From: UBA1672 sp050633505
GTDB lineage: Bacteria > Pseudomonadota > Alphaproteobacteria > Micavibrionales > Micavibrionaceae
Length of the DNA stretch: 64,000 nucleotides
NCBI GenBank assembly: GCA_050633505.1
Contig: JBOEGQ010000007.1
Coordinates: 62,001-126,000, forward strand
Direction of reading: 5' to 3'
The notes under the pieces were generated by a model. That model did not search any database. It was not told the origin of the DNA and saw nothing but the letters and a program-made list of their open reading frames with translations. Numbering within the stretch: position 1 is the first letter of the stretch; every line of letters begins with the position of its first letter. The position numbers and the translations under genes are program-made. Of this stretch, positions 52,382-62,215 are shown one piece after another.

Positions 52382-53357
52382 ATAGAAACCCTCCCATACC
52401 TTCTTTAAAGACTTTAACTCCCTTGGCACTTTCATCGTTAACGCCGCCCAGATCAAATGCATCTATGTTCCTCTCTTTTAATTCAGACAGTGCCTTCCAC
52501 AACAATATATAATGGGCACGTTTTTGCCGTCCGACATCAGATGAATAGCCAATCTGATATGTTGCTGCTCTACCATGGTTTAACAATAATATAGAGGCAA
52601 TCGGTGCACCATCCAACAACGCAGTACCAATTAACATGTTTTTCCCACGCGAAAATTCACGTGACAAGGCAATTATGGTTTTGATAGAGGCACCCCCATA
52701 ATTCTTTTTCACACGATCTTCTGTATGATTATTAATAAGCCATGCAAAATGCGCTCCTTCATCACTCCACACAATTTCGAGACTTTCTTCTTCTGCTTTT
52801 TGTAACTGTTTCGCCCAATACTTACTTAAATTATTGCGCAGAGTTTGCAAATCAAGCCCCAAATCAAGCCAATATGTCTGATATGTCTGCACACCCTTTT
52901 TATTAAATCTATATTGCTTCAGAAACTGGCGCATATCCGGCGTATCCTCTATTTCGGGGATGAAACGGATACGACGACCAAGACGCTTTGGGAATTTTCG
53001 ACAAAATGCATCCAGAAAGCACCTCATATCCCCGATATCACCACGGCCATCAAACCAAAGAGGCCCGCGATCGATAATCAAGCCATGTACCATATTGCCC
53101 AACAATCCCGCTTCCAGAACCTGAACAACTCCCGCCTCTTGCCCATCAATAAGGATAAGCCCATGACGCAGTTTCTGCTGGTTCAATTGCGCCATAACAC
53201 ACCCGTATGGAACACTCTGCAATAAATTGGAATATTTGACCTTATTAAAGTGCGTCTGCCATTGCTCATACGGAATTTCATTCCATACGATCTCGCATGC
53301 TTGATGATTTTTTCGTGCTTTTATGTTCATAGCGACTTGATTTTGGACGCGCTTCAT
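52356..53357 (-). CDS. FemAB-like GNAT acyltransferase
   Basis: About 333 residues with a double GNAT/FemAB layout: an N-terminal half (EIVWNEIPYEQWQTHFNKVKYSNLLQSVPYG) and a C-terminal half with GTALLDGAPIASILLLNHGRAATYQIGYSSDVGRQKRAHYILLWKALSELKERNIDAFDLGGVNDESAKGVKVFKEGMGG, where the final FDLGG...FKEG is the family hallmark. Such enzymes attach amino acids or acyl groups to peptidoglycan or polysaccharides. The start codon is uncertain (ATG 53357 without a good ribosome site). It overlaps the DUF3108 gene by 26 bp. Divergent from dapD. Confidence 0.8.
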   Translation of the reverse strand: MKRVQNQVAMNIKARKNHQACEIVWNEIPYEQWQTHFNKVKYSNLLQSVPYGCVMAQLNQQKLRHGLILIDGQEAGVVQVLEAGLLGNMVHGLIIDRGPLWFDGRGDIGDMRCFLDAFCRKFPKRLGRRIRFIPEIEDTPDMRQFLKQYRFNKKGVQTYQTYWLDLGLDLQTLRNNLSKYWAKQLQKAEEESLEIVWSDEGAHFAWLINNHTEDRVKKNYGGASIKTIIALSREFSRGKNMLIGTALLDGAPIASILLLNHGRAATYQIGYSSDVGRQKRAHYILLWKALSELKERNIDAFDLGGVNDESAKGVKVFKEGMGGFLYETPGFYS

Positions 53358-53407
53358 GCTGAATTGCAAACGAATTTATAAATTATTTTTTTAAAGCGAG
53401 ATCAGAG

Positions 53408-54256
53408 ATGAGTGAAACATACGCGCAATTACAACAGACAATTGAGAATGCATGGGAAGGCAGAACAGAGATCAGCACAGCCACGCAAGGTGAAGCCCGT
53501 GACGCAGTAACGCAAGCTTTATCTCTATTAGATAACGGAACATTACGCGTTGCATCACCGTCGGATAATGGATGGGTCGTTAATCAATGGCTGAAAAAAG
53601 CAGTGCTTCTTTCATTCCGCCTTAATGAGAATCAAATCATTTCAGGTGGCCCGGGTGGCGCAAACTGGTTCGATAAAGTAGATAGCAAATTCTTCGGATG
53701 GGATGAGGCACGTTACAAGCAAGCCGGTTTCCGCGCAGTGCCTGACTCTATTGTGCGTCACTCTTCTTATGTTGCACCAAATGCCGTTTTGATGCCTTGT
53801 TTCATTAACGTCGGCGCTTATGTCGGCGAAGGCACAATGATTGACACATGGTCAACCGTCGGTTCGTGCGCACAAGTTGGTGCAAATTGTCACATCTCTG
53901 GCGGCGTTGGCATTGGTGGTGTTCTTGAACCATTGCAAGCAGAGCCTGTGATTATCGAAGACAATGTATTTATCGGTGCAAGATCAGAAGTTGCGGAAGG
54001 CGTTGTTGTTGAAGAAGGCGCCGTTGTCTCAATGGGGGTTTTCCTTGGTGCATCAACAAAGATCATAGACCGTGAAACCGGTGAAACTTTCCGCGGACGC
54101 GTTCCGGCCTATTCCGTTGTTGTTCCCGGAACATTACCAGGTAAACCACTTGCAGATGGAACACCGGGGCCAAATCTGGCATGCGCCGTGATTGTTAAAC
54201 GCGTTGATGCACAAACACGCAGCAAAACCGGTGTGAATGAGCTATTACGTGATTAG
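53408..54256 (+). CDS. dapD: 2,3,4,5-tetrahydropyridine-2,6-dicarboxylate N-succinyltransferase
   Basis: Adds succinate in the succinylase branch of lysine and diaminopimelate synthesis. 282 residues: helical N-terminus (TYAQLQQTIENAWEGRTEI), a left-handed beta helix (VGAYVGEGTMIDTWSTVGSCAQVGANCHISGGVGIGGVLEPLQAEPVIIEDNVFIGARSEVAEGVVVEEGAVVSMGVFLG), and a C-terminal part with RGRVPAYSVVVPGTLPG. Together with dapE 1.1 kb further on, the pathway is well represented here. Divergent from the FemAB-like gene. Confidence 0.96.
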   Translation: MSETYAQLQQTIENAWEGRTEISTATQGEARDAVTQALSLLDNGTLRVASPSDNGWVVNQWLKKAVLLSFRLNENQIISGGPGGANWFDKVDSKFFGWDEARYKQAGFRAVPDSIVRHSSYVAPNAVLMPCFINVGAYVGEGTMIDTWSTVGSCAQVGANCHISGGVGIGGVLEPLQAEPVIIEDNVFIGARSEVAEGVVVEEGAVVSMGVFLGASTKIIDRETGETFRGRVPAYSVVVPGTLPGKPLADGTPGPNLACAVIVKRVDAQTRSKTGVNELLRD

Positions 54257-54364
54257 GCTTTAGCCACGCTGTATAAGCACCCTCTAAATTTACATATTTT
54301 TTGCATTTTTTCCGATGATGTTTTATAACCAGCGTCATCGGGAAAATAAATTCGAGCACAGCTC

Positions 54365-55351
54365 ATGATATCGTTGTTTAACAAACGCACAAACCAGAAC
54401 GGATTCAAAGGCGAAAAATCCTTTTGCGACCACCTGATCAAAACAGGTTTATATGACACCGAAACAGATGTTAACCAGAATTTCGATCAACTTGTTGATG
54501 AACTGAAAGACTGGCTGCATCAGAAGGGGTTTGAACGGGAAATCTCTGTCCTTGATTTTATGCTAGAGAAAAAAGACGGGCAATTCCGTAAAGACGGAGA
54601 AACACCTGCCGCCCTGCATGAAGTGACGCAAGCCATCTATCTGGTCAGTTGTCTGGAAGATGGCCTTCATATCACAGATCCCGCCGGTGTTCTTGCCGTT
54701 ATTTTCAGTCACGATCTAGGAGAGGATTTCAATATCCGGCCGCAACAAATGGCAGATCGTCTCTTTATTGACGGGCATAAGCACGATGATAGCATGGCAC
54801 ATTTCTTATATGAATTTGATCAAATTTCCATGCATTATGGCGGTGAAGCAAAACCTGAATACAAAACACCGCATGATTACTCCGTTGCTTTAAGGAAAAC
54901 ACAAAACGCCGGTCTCGCAAAATTATTTGATAATTTGCAAAATGCCGCAACGATTATTGGGGGCCTTTCCGATGAAAGGGCGAGCGAATATAATGTCAAA
55001 ATTCATATGCTTTTAGATCGTTATATTTCTCAGTCATGTGAGAATTACCCCGAACAGGCAGAAATATACAAAACCCTTCAAAAAGCAATTGGTACAGTTG
55101 GCAATTATAATCGTCACGATAAACATGGTGAAGCCCTTGGCAAACCACTCAAAATCGAAGAAGACCACCTCACGGCCAAGGGGCTAAAACTACCGTTAGG
55201 GCTTGATCCCTATATGATATCTGCCACGCGGATATGGGAACGTCACCCGACTTTGAAAGAGCACGACGCGATACCGGACGTCTATCAGACACGCATACAC
55301 AACTCTGATAGTGACAACCCCGGATTTTCAGAATACACTCCCGCCTCATGA
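54365..55351 (+). CDS. HD-domain-like protein coupled to dapE
   Basis: 328 residues. The middle has an HD pattern: LHEVTQAIYLV, VIFSHDLGED and AKLFDNLQNAATI, matching the H...HD...D layout of metal-dependent phosphohydrolases and (p)ppGpp hydrolases. The 95-residue N-terminus and 90-residue C-terminus are unassigned. The stop codon overlaps the dapE start (ATGA), so translation is coupled. A specific substrate is not evident. Confidence 0.6.
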   Translation: MISLFNKRTNQNGFKGEKSFCDHLIKTGLYDTETDVNQNFDQLVDELKDWLHQKGFEREISVLDFMLEKKDGQFRKDGETPAALHEVTQAIYLVSCLEDGLHITDPAGVLAVIFSHDLGEDFNIRPQQMADRLFIDGHKHDDSMAHFLYEFDQISMHYGGEAKPEYKTPHDYSVALRKTQNAGLAKLFDNLQNAATIIGGLSDERASEYNVKIHMLLDRYISQSCENYPEQAEIYKTLQKAIGTVGNYNRHDKHGEALGKPLKIEEDHLTAKGLKLPLGLDPYMISATRIWERHPTLKEHDAIPDVYQTRIHNSDSDNPGFSEYTPAS

Positions 55352-56484
55352 CATATGACGTTATTGAACTAACCCAGAAATTAATCGCCTGCCCATCTGT
55401 TACACCAAAAGATGAAGGGGCACTGATTTACCTAGCTGAAAAACTGGAAGCTCTAGGGTTTGAATGCCATCACCTTCCTTTTGGAAATGGAGAAGACCAC
55501 GTTCCAAACCTGTTTGCGCGACTTGGTACAGGATCCCCGCATATTTGTTATGCCGGACATACTGATGTTGTCCCCCCTGGCCCAGAAGATTTATGGACAT
55601 ACGGCCCGTTTAACCCGCATATCGAAGATGGAATTTTATACGGGCGGGGCGCCAGCGATATGAAGGGATCTGTTGCCGCATTTACCGCCGCCGTATCTCA
55701 ATACTTATCACAAAGCACCCCCACCGGATCGATTAGCCTTCTCATCACTGGAGATGAAGAAGGCCCGGCCATCAATGGCACAATCAAGGTTTTGGAATGG
55801 ATGGAAAAAAACGGCCATATTCCGGATATGGCACTGGTCGGTGAACCTACCAACCCATCTTCGCTAGGTGAAGAAATCAAAATCGGACGACGCGGTTCAT
55901 TAACTGGAACATTAAAGATAACCGGAAAGCAGGGGCACGTTGCATACCAACACTTAGCCGACAATCCTTTACCAAAACTTGTCAGGGTTTTGGACACCCT
56001 TTCAAATCATGTCTTTGATACAGGATCAGAATTCTTTCCGCCAACCAATCTGGAAATTACAACGATTGATGTTGGTAATACCGCAGATAATGTAATTGCA
56101 GAAAGCGGAAAAGCAAAATTCAATATTCGCTTTAACGATATCTGGAACAGCCAAAGCCTGTCCGATAAGATTCATGAGCTCATTAAAGCATGCGGATATG
56201 AATATGATCTGGATCTGGTTTGTGGCGCAGAGAGTTTTATCACAAAACCGAGTGAATGGTCTGACATCGTAAAGAAGGCCGTTGTTGAGATCTGCGGACA
56301 AACACCTGCATTTACAACGAATGGCGGTACATCCGATGCACGGTTCGTTTCACGTTATTGCCCCGTTGTAGAATTTGGTGGCATTAACGCAACCATTCAT
56401 CAGATCAATGAGAACGCATCCGTTCAAGATTTAAAAGATCTTACCCAGATATTCGTCAAGGTTTTAGACAAAACTTTCACGTAA
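55348..56484 (+). CDS. dapE: Succinyl-diaminopimelate desuccinylase
   Basis: Zinc metallohydrolase that removes succinate from N-succinyl-LL-diaminopimelate. 378 residues: ICYAGHTDVVPPGP (metal His and Asp), YGRGASDMKGSVAAF, LITGDEEGPAINGT (catalytic Glu pair), GEPTNPSSLGEEIKIGRRGSLTG, and C-terminal GGTSDARF with the last metal His in ATIHQINE. Coupled to the upstream HD gene by a 4-bp overlap; dapD is the nearest pathway partner. Confidence 0.96.
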   Translation: MTYDVIELTQKLIACPSVTPKDEGALIYLAEKLEALGFECHHLPFGNGEDHVPNLFARLGTGSPHICYAGHTDVVPPGPEDLWTYGPFNPHIEDGILYGRGASDMKGSVAAFTAAVSQYLSQSTPTGSISLLITGDEEGPAINGTIKVLEWMEKNGHIPDMALVGEPTNPSSLGEEIKIGRRGSLTGTLKITGKQGHVAYQHLADNPLPKLVRVLDTLSNHVFDTGSEFFPPTNLEITTIDVGNTADNVIAESGKAKFNIRFNDIWNSQSLSDKIHELIKACGYEYDLDLVCGAESFITKPSEWSDIVKKAVVEICGQTPAFTTNGGTSDARFVSRYCPVVEFGGINATIHQINENASVQDLKDLTQIFVKVLDKTFT

Positions 56485-56503
56485 CGGGGCGCTCCAATAA
56501 ATA

Positions 56504-57178
56504 CTATTTCTCTGCCGCGTAATTCAGAACAACAGCTGACAAATCCTGTGGCAAATGCACAGCTAAACGAGCCCCCGTATAATCAAGAGAGACCTTGGAA
56601 AAGGGAACGGCAACACCTTGATCTCTGGTCGTCTTGTAATTGACATTAATATATAATGCCTTGGCAGTGCGTGCAGTATCATCAAATAAAATATCAGATA
56701 CTTGTCCAATTTTACGCCCCTTTGCATTGATGACTTTTTGCCCAATAACAGAGGACAGACTAAAAACATCACTCTGCCCTGATGCCGTTTCAATATTCGC
56801 AAGAAATTCAGGATAAAGCGCCGCAACTTGCTCATCATCAAAAGACAGGCGATAACCATTCGAAACACTTTCAATATCCAGTGCACCATAATTCAAATAA
56901 ACACTTTGGCGTAAATGTAAGCGATCAAAAACAACATGTAAGGATGAAACATGCCCCTTCGCATCCACCAAAATATCATCGACTTCACCAATGACTTTAT
57001 TATGGCTATCGATCACTTTGCGCTTTAACACCTTTTCAAAGCGAATATAACGTGGATTTTGCAAGGGTTTCAGACGGTTCATATCATGCACATTTTTTTG
57101 CAGCACAAAATCATCCGCAGCAAAAACAGAAATTGGCATCATAAACACCACAACCAAAAACAATAAAATAATACGCAT
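56504..57178 (-). CDS. Exported PRC-barrel protein
   Basis: 224 residues with a signal peptide (MRIILLFLVVVFMMPISVFA). Two PRC-barrel-like units: residues ~48-80 (FEKVLKRKVIDSHNKVIGEVDDILVDAKGHVSSLHVVFD) and ~140-190 (SLSSVIGQKVINAKGRKIGQVSDILFDDTARTAKALYINV). Probably periplasmic or envelope-bound in alphaproteobacteria; activity unknown. Convergent with dapE. Confidence 0.85.
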   Translation of the reverse strand: MRIILLFLVVVFMMPISVFAADDFVLQKNVHDMNRLKPLQNPRYIRFEKVLKRKVIDSHNKVIGEVDDILVDAKGHVSSLHVVFDRLHLRQSVYLNYGALDIESVSNGYRLSFDDEQVAALYPEFLANIETASGQSDVFSLSSVIGQKVINAKGRKIGQVSDILFDDTARTAKALYINVNYKTTRDQGVAVPFSKVSLDYTGARLAVHLPQDLSAVVLNYAAEK

Positions 57179-57281
57179 AGACTCCCCCTATCCCTATAGA
57201 TGAGAACAGGGTAACCAAAAATCTAACAAGACGCAAAGCGCGATCGCCCTCTACCATCTATACGTATGTATTGAAACGAAA

Positions 57282-58046
57282 TTAATAATCCACGCGCATC
57301 AGATATAACCCGTCCGCCGGAGCCGTCGGCCCGCCCTTTGTGCGGTCTTTGGCTTCTAATGCGGTTTTCATATCTTTCGGCTTCCACTTCCCCAATCCAA
57401 CAAGACTAAGAGTTCCGACCATATTACGCACCTGATGATGCAAGAATGACTTCCCCTCTGTTTCAAGAACGATTTCCCGACCACCACATAAATCATAATC
57501 ACGCACCGTGATATCCAATCGATCCAATGTCTTTATTGGTGACCTTGCCTGACATTCAGAATCACGGAAAGTTGTAAAATCATGATTCCCCAGCAAATAT
57601 TGTGTCGCCTCACACATGGCCTCTATATCCAGTTGGCGTTGAATATGCCAGACCTGTCCGTTTTCAACGGTTAAAAAGGCATGACGATTCACAATTTTAT
57701 ATTGATATAGCTTATTCACCGCGGAAAAACGGGCATGAAAATCATCATTAATCGGCTCAACGTTTAAAATACTGATCGGTTGCGGACGTAGATGAGCATT
57801 AATCGCCTTCATAATCGCAAACCCGTCCATTGGCTTTTTAAAAGGCGCAAGATCAACATGCGCAACCTGACCACGCGCATGCACCCCTGCATCTGTGCGT
57901 CCGGCAACTGTAACAGTTACGTTTTGCGCGCAAAATTTATATATCGCATTTTCGATTTCCTGTTGAATAGAGGGAACATCCGGTTGGCGCTGCCATCCGT
58001 AATAATCACGTCCCATATATTCTATCGTCAACTTATAACGTTGCAT
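57282..58046 (-). CDS. truA: tRNA pseudouridine(38-40) synthase
   Basis: Makes pseudouridine in the anticodon stem of many tRNAs. 254 residues starting ATG 58046, which overlaps the fmt stop codon (TGATG). Seen: LTIEYMGRDYYGWQRQPDVPSIQQEIENAI, the catalytic Asp in AGRTDAGVHARGQVAHVD, KLYQYKIVNR, and the C-terminal FLHHQVRNMVGTLSLVGLG. It is third of the def-fmt-truA operon. Confidence 0.96.
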   Translation of the reverse strand: MQRYKLTIEYMGRDYYGWQRQPDVPSIQQEIENAIYKFCAQNVTVTVAGRTDAGVHARGQVAHVDLAPFKKPMDGFAIMKAINAHLRPQPISILNVEPINDDFHARFSAVNKLYQYKIVNRHAFLTVENGQVWHIQRQLDIEAMCEATQYLLGNHDFTTFRDSECQARSPIKTLDRLDITVRDYDLCGGREIVLETEGKSFLHHQVRNMVGTLSLVGLGKWKPKDMKTALEAKDRTKGGPTAPADGLYLMRVDY

Positions 58047-59008
58047 CACTTAAAATCCACATCGATATATCCGCCATTTAAGGCCGATTGAAAGTCCATG
58101 GCTTTTTTTCCTTCAGGCTGCAGCATTTTAATTTTTAGAACTGTTTTTACACCGCACAGCATCAAACCATCCTTGTTCAGAACTGCCCCCGGTTTCAATC
58201 CTTCATCACACAAAGCACCAGCATAATTCGGGTAATCCACATCCGCCAGAGACACATCACGAATTTTAAACCGCTGCCCCTGTATTTCCGCCCACACGCC
58301 CGGCCATGCGTCAAGAGCGCGAACCTGCCTGTCAATCTCAACTGCCGTACTATTCCAGTCAATCAAGCCATCTGACTTTTTCAGAAGATGCGCATATGTT
58401 GCCTGCTCATCATTCTGCTTTTGTGCAGCAACATTGCCGGCTTCTGATAAGTTATCAAGCACATCCAATGATAATTGTGCACCCATTTTTGCAAGATCAT
58501 CATGCAGCATAGAAGATGTCATTTTCGGTAAAATAGAGATTTCTGATTTGGCAATCATATCACCTGTATCCAGCCCCTCATCCATCTGCATAATGGTAAT
58601 ACCCGATTTTTCATCACCTGCCCAAATTGCTCGCTGTATTGGTGAAGCCCCACGCCAGCGTGGTAATAAAGAGCCATGAATATTCAAGCACCCGTATTTA
58701 GGCCCATCCAAAACGGCCTTGGGCAGAATCAATCCATATGCAGCAACAACCGCAACATCGATATCATGGCCAAGAAATTCTTGCTGTGCTTCTGCTGTTT
58801 TTAAAGTTTTAGGTGTAAAGACAGGGATATCATGTTTCTCAGCCAATGCATGAACGGCGGAAAGCTGTACCTTATGCCCTCTTCCCTTTGGACGGGGAGG
58901 CTGCGAGTACACACAGACGACTTCGTGCTCGCTCTCTATCAATGCCTGTAAAGATACAGCGGCAAAATCAGGTGTCCCCATAAAGGCAATACGTAGAGGT
59001 GTGCCCAT
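58046..59008 (-). CDS. fmt: Methionyl-tRNA formyltransferase
   Basis: Formylates the initiator Met-tRNA with 10-formyl-THF. 320 residues: an N-terminal Rossmann part (LRIAFMGTPDFAAVSLQALIES), the SLLPRWRGASPIQRAIWAGDEKSGITIMQMDEGLDTGDM signature with catalytic Asn-His-Asp, and a C-terminal OB-like domain. It follows def by 10 bp and overlaps truA. Confidence 0.96.
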   Translation of the reverse strand: MGTPLRIAFMGTPDFAAVSLQALIESEHEVVCVYSQPPRPKGRGHKVQLSAVHALAEKHDIPVFTPKTLKTAEAQQEFLGHDIDVAVVAAYGLILPKAVLDGPKYGCLNIHGSLLPRWRGASPIQRAIWAGDEKSGITIMQMDEGLDTGDMIAKSEISILPKMTSSMLHDDLAKMGAQLSLDVLDNLSEAGNVAAQKQNDEQATYAHLLKKSDGLIDWNSTAVEIDRQVRALDAWPGVWAEIQGQRFKIRDVSLADVDYPNYAGALCDEGLKPGAVLNKDGLMLCGVKTVLKIKMLQPEGKKAMDFQSALNGGYIDVDFK

Positions 59009-59017
59009 AATGCTTTC

Positions 59018-59539
59018 CTATAACAGATTTTGTTTCTTAAGTTTCTGAACTTTTTTCAGAATCATATTCCGTTTCAGACTTGATAAATAATCAATAAAGA
59101 GCACACCATTCAGATGGTCAATCTCATGCTGCACACAATGAGATAAGAGCCCATCCGCCTTAAGCTCTGCTTCTTTACCGTTATAATCCAAATACTTCAC
59201 CCGCACGATTGCAGGACGTTCAACATTTGCATATTGTTTTGGAATGGATAAGCACCCTTCTTGCATGACGCTCATCTCTTCAGATTCATAAATCACCTCG
59301 GGATTGGCCATAAAGATCGGGGCAGCCTCTTCATTCTCTTCACGATCAGATAAGTCCATCACCAAAACACGGTTAAGCAAATCCACCTGATTGGCGGCCA
59401 AGCCAATACCCGGCGCATCATACATGGCCTGAAGCATACCATCCATCTGCGTGCGCACTGCATCATCAACCTTATCGATAGGCTGTGCCTCTTGTTTTAG
59501 TGTCGGATGCGGAACTGTAATAATATCATATGTTTTCAT
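59018..59539 (-). CDS. def: Peptide deformylase
   Basis: Removes formyl groups from new proteins. 173 residues with the three motifs: GIGLAANQV (~45-53), EGCLSIP (~93-99) and QHEIDHLNGVLFIDYL (~137-152) with the HExxH zinc helix. It is first in the def-fmt-truA block; rmuC ends 33 bp upstream. Confidence 0.97.
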   Translation of the reverse strand: MKTYDIITVPHPTLKQEAQPIDKVDDAVRTQMDGMLQAMYDAPGIGLAANQVDLLNRVLVMDLSDREENEEAAPIFMANPEVIYESEEMSVMQEGCLSIPKQYANVERPAIVRVKYLDYNGKEAELKADGLLSHCVQHEIDHLNGVLFIDYLSSLKRNMILKKVQKLKKQNLL

Positions 59540-59572
59540 GGGTCATAGTGATAGTGGGTTTCGCAAATGAGA

Positions 59573-60811
59573 TCAAGCACGTTTCTTTTCCTGCTCATCT
59601 TCCGGCGTGAGGGAAATCGTCCGTGGCGGCGTCTCAATGGCCTGAAATTCAGGCACATCACTCATCCCCACCTTTGCCCCTTGTAAGTCCTTAAACTTAC
59701 GTGCAGCAGGTAAAATTTGACGTTCTAAGGAACCAACCGCCGCGTCATATCCGTTCATCGCTTTATGAATATGCCCTCCTACTTTTTCAAAATGGTCGGT
59801 AAATTTTAAAAAGCGCTTATACAAATCATACCCGAGGTCAGATATTTCCTTTGCATTCTGCGCCAGTTCCACTTGACGCCAACTCAACCCAACAACACGG
59901 AGTAAGCTCATCAACAATGTTGGTGAGGCAATAATAATATTTTGCCCTGCTGCGAACTCCACCAAATTCGGATCTGCGCGCAACGCAACCGAATAGAGAT
60001 GCTCAGACGGTAAAAACAGCACCGTAAAATCCGGACTTTCGACATTTTCCCAATAGTTTTTTCCACCTAATTTCTTAACATGATCACGAACCTGCGCCGC
60101 AAGCTTCGCCATAATATCTTGATGATCTTCTTCACTGAGCTCTTCTGATAGACGCTGCGTAAATTCATTAATCGGTGCCTTGGAATCAATAATAATATTA
60201 AAACCATCCTGCATTTCAATGATCGCGTCAGGTCTTTGACGACCATCCGGCGTTTCGAAACTCACCTGTGTTTTATAATGAACCCCTTTTATTAAGCCAG
60301 ACTTTTCAAGCAATCCCTCAAGAATAAATTCACCCCATGCACCTTGTGCAGACGGATCACGAAGTGCGCCGACAAGGCGTGCCGTTTCACGGTTCAAATT
60401 CTGAACCTGCTCACGCAAGGACTGATCCGTTCCTTTGACCTGCTCCAATGCAGAAGCCATGGATTTCAAGTGTTCTTGTACGGGTTGCACCATGTTATCG
60501 ATAGCTTTTTGGCGTTTATCCAAATCATGCATGGCATCATTCTGAACCCCCGCCATTCTCTCTTGTGCAAGCTGAAGAAACTGTTCGTTGCTTTTTTGCA
60601 GGGCCTCTTGAGCCGTTGCCTTAAACCGATTATCGAGTTCCGATCCGGCGCGTTTAAGAGCATCTCTTTCCGCATCAACCTGTGCCGATAATTCTGCATT
60701 ACGGCGTTCCAACTCCATCATCCTTTTGGATTGAATAAAGTATATGATGGCCGCTCCGACCAATCCCCCTGCGAACAAAGCCGCTCCGATATAAAGACTT
60801 GCGCTTAACAT
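59573..60811 (-). CDS. rmuC: DNA recombination protein RmuC
   Basis: 412 residues with an N-terminal membrane anchor (~4-24), a long coiled coil (~30-140) and the RmuC nuclease-like core: GAWGEFILEGLLEKSGLIKGVHYKTQVSFETPDGRQRPDAIIEMQDGFNIIIDSKAPINEF, LPSEHLYSVALRADPNLVEFAAGQNIIIASPTLLMSLLRVVGLSWRQ. RmuC limits inversions and short-sequence recombination; its core resembles restriction-type nucleases. It is followed closely by def. Confidence 0.93.
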   Translation of the reverse strand: MLSASLYIGAALFAGGLVGAAIIYFIQSKRMMELERRNAELSAQVDAERDALKRAGSELDNRFKATAQEALQKSNEQFLQLAQERMAGVQNDAMHDLDKRQKAIDNMVQPVQEHLKSMASALEQVKGTDQSLREQVQNLNRETARLVGALRDPSAQGAWGEFILEGLLEKSGLIKGVHYKTQVSFETPDGRQRPDAIIEMQDGFNIIIDSKAPINEFTQRLSEELSEEDHQDIMAKLAAQVRDHVKKLGGKNYWENVESPDFTVLFLPSEHLYSVALRADPNLVEFAAGQNIIIASPTLLMSLLRVVGLSWRQVELAQNAKEISDLGYDLYKRFLKFTDHFEKVGGHIHKAMNGYDAAVGSLERQILPAARKFKDLQGAKVGMSDVPEFQAIETPPRTISLTPEDEQEKKRA

Positions 60812-60895
60812 GATTCCTGATAGCCTAAAAAATTAATGTACCCGACCTATGATAAGGGAATATCACGCCTTCCGAAACAAAAAGAGAACAAAATC

Positions 60896-61570
60896 ATGAT
60901 AAAAGCTCTGCATAACGAAGGCCAACGGGGTAACGCCTTGATCTATGTCCTGATTGCGATTGTTCTATTTGCCGCACTTGGGTTCACATTATCTCGTCAA
61001 ACACAAAATAGCAGTACAACAGAGATTGATAAAGCCAAGGCGGAGATTTACGCAGCACAACTGGTTACCTATGCGATGCAAAGTAAATCTGTCTTAGATC
61101 AAATGATTTTTAGCGGGTCTAGTATTGACGATCTGGATTTAACCCTTCCTAATGATACCGGTTTTTCTACAGCACCCCACATCCATAAGGTTTACCATCC
61201 GCAGGGCGGAGGGTTAACCCCTGCTAATCTGTCTGAAAAAGCCATAGACCAGATTTCATCCTCACCACCAGCCGGCTGGTACCTTGGACATTTCAGCAAT
61301 ATTGAATGGAGCAAAAGCACAAGAACAGATGTAATACTGACCGCTTATCAGATTGCCAGACCCGTTTGTGAAGCAATTAATCTAAAGATTACAGGATCGA
61401 ACACAATCCCGTCCCTTGCCGGAAATATGAGTGAATTTCTAATCGATCACACGACCAACTCAGATCTAAATATTGCAGATTGTGGTGGATGCGAAGGGTA
61501 TATGTCCCTTTGTGTCAGTAATAATTCAAACAGTGCGTATAGCTTCTACAGCGTTGTTGCAGACCGCTAA
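60896..61570 (+). CDS. Prepilin-like exported protein
   Basis: 224 residues from ATG 60896. Short basic N-terminus (MIKALHNEGQRG), then a hydrophobic helix (NALIYVLIAIVLFAALGFTLSR) as in pseudopilins and TadE-like proteins, and an exported domain with Cys pairs near the C-terminus (CGGCEGYMSLC). No clear G/F-x4-E cleavage site. Possibly a minor pilin or surface protein; the function is not assigned. It converges on engB with a 4-bp overlap of stops. Confidence 0.6.
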   Translation: MIKALHNEGQRGNALIYVLIAIVLFAALGFTLSRQTQNSSTTEIDKAKAEIYAAQLVTYAMQSKSVLDQMIFSGSSIDDLDLTLPNDTGFSTAPHIHKVYHPQGGGLTPANLSEKAIDQISSSPPAGWYLGHFSNIEWSKSTRTDVILTAYQIARPVCEAINLKITGSNTIPSLAGNMSEFLIDHTTNSDLNIADCGGCEGYMSLCVSNNSNSAYSFYSVVADR

Positions 61571-62214
61571 TCCTGCCTGCCATAGCGTAGCATGATAGAA
61601 CGAAGTTCAGAAATACCGCCGCTCTTCAAACTGCTTGTTTGTGAAATCACAGGATGCGCCGCGCCATGTTTCTTTAAAGTGTCAGAGACCTTATCAGTCA
61701 CCTTTTTCAACTCTTGGCTCTTTACCTTGTCCGTCTTGGTCAAGACGATACGATAAGACACCGCGGCACTATCAAGCATTTTCATCAGATCTATATCCGT
61801 GGTTTTCAGCCCATGCCTTGAATCAATCAAAATAAAAACGCAGCGTAGCGTCGATCGACCCTTTAGATAAGAGAAGATCAGCTCTGTCCATGCTTCAATT
61901 TTAGTTTTCGAAACCTTGGCATACCCATATCCGGGCATATCAACCAGATAAAGGCGTTCTCCCAGATTAAAATAGTTTAGCTCCTGCGTACGGCCAGGCG
62001 TGTTGGATGTACGCGCCAGATTATTTCGCCCTGTCAACGCATTCATCAACGATGATTTGCCAACATTCGATCGTCCGGCAAAGGCCACTTCAGGAACCTC
62101 CGCATCCGGCAACTGATGCAGTCCGGCAACGCCAAGCATAAAGTCACATGGCCCTGCAAAAATCTTGCGTGCCTGCTCCATCTCGGCAGCAGAAATTTCC
62201 TCTTCATCAATCAC
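61567..62214 (-). CDS. engB: Ribosome biogenesis GTPase EngB (YsxC/YihA)
   Basis: Helps assembly of the large ribosomal subunit. Start at GTG 62214, one base after the yidC stop; a longer frame into yidC is not supported. About 215 residues: G1 GRSNVGKSSLMNALTGRN, G2/G3 with NTPGRTQELNYFNLGERLYLVDMPGYGYAKVSK, G4 LTKTDKVK, and G5 SSLKSGG, the typical order. Coupled to yidC, a common arrangement. Confidence 0.94.
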   Translation of the reverse strand: MIDEEEISAAEMEQARKIFAGPCDFMLGVAGLHQLPDAEVPEVAFAGRSNVGKSSLMNALTGRNNLARTSNTPGRTQELNYFNLGERLYLVDMPGYGYAKVSKTKIEAWTELIFSYLKGRSTLRCVFILIDSRHGLKTTDIDLMKMLDSAAVSYRIVLTKTDKVKSQELKKVTDKVSDTLKKHGAAHPVISQTSSLKSGGISELRSIMLRYGRQD

Positions 62215-62215
62215 A

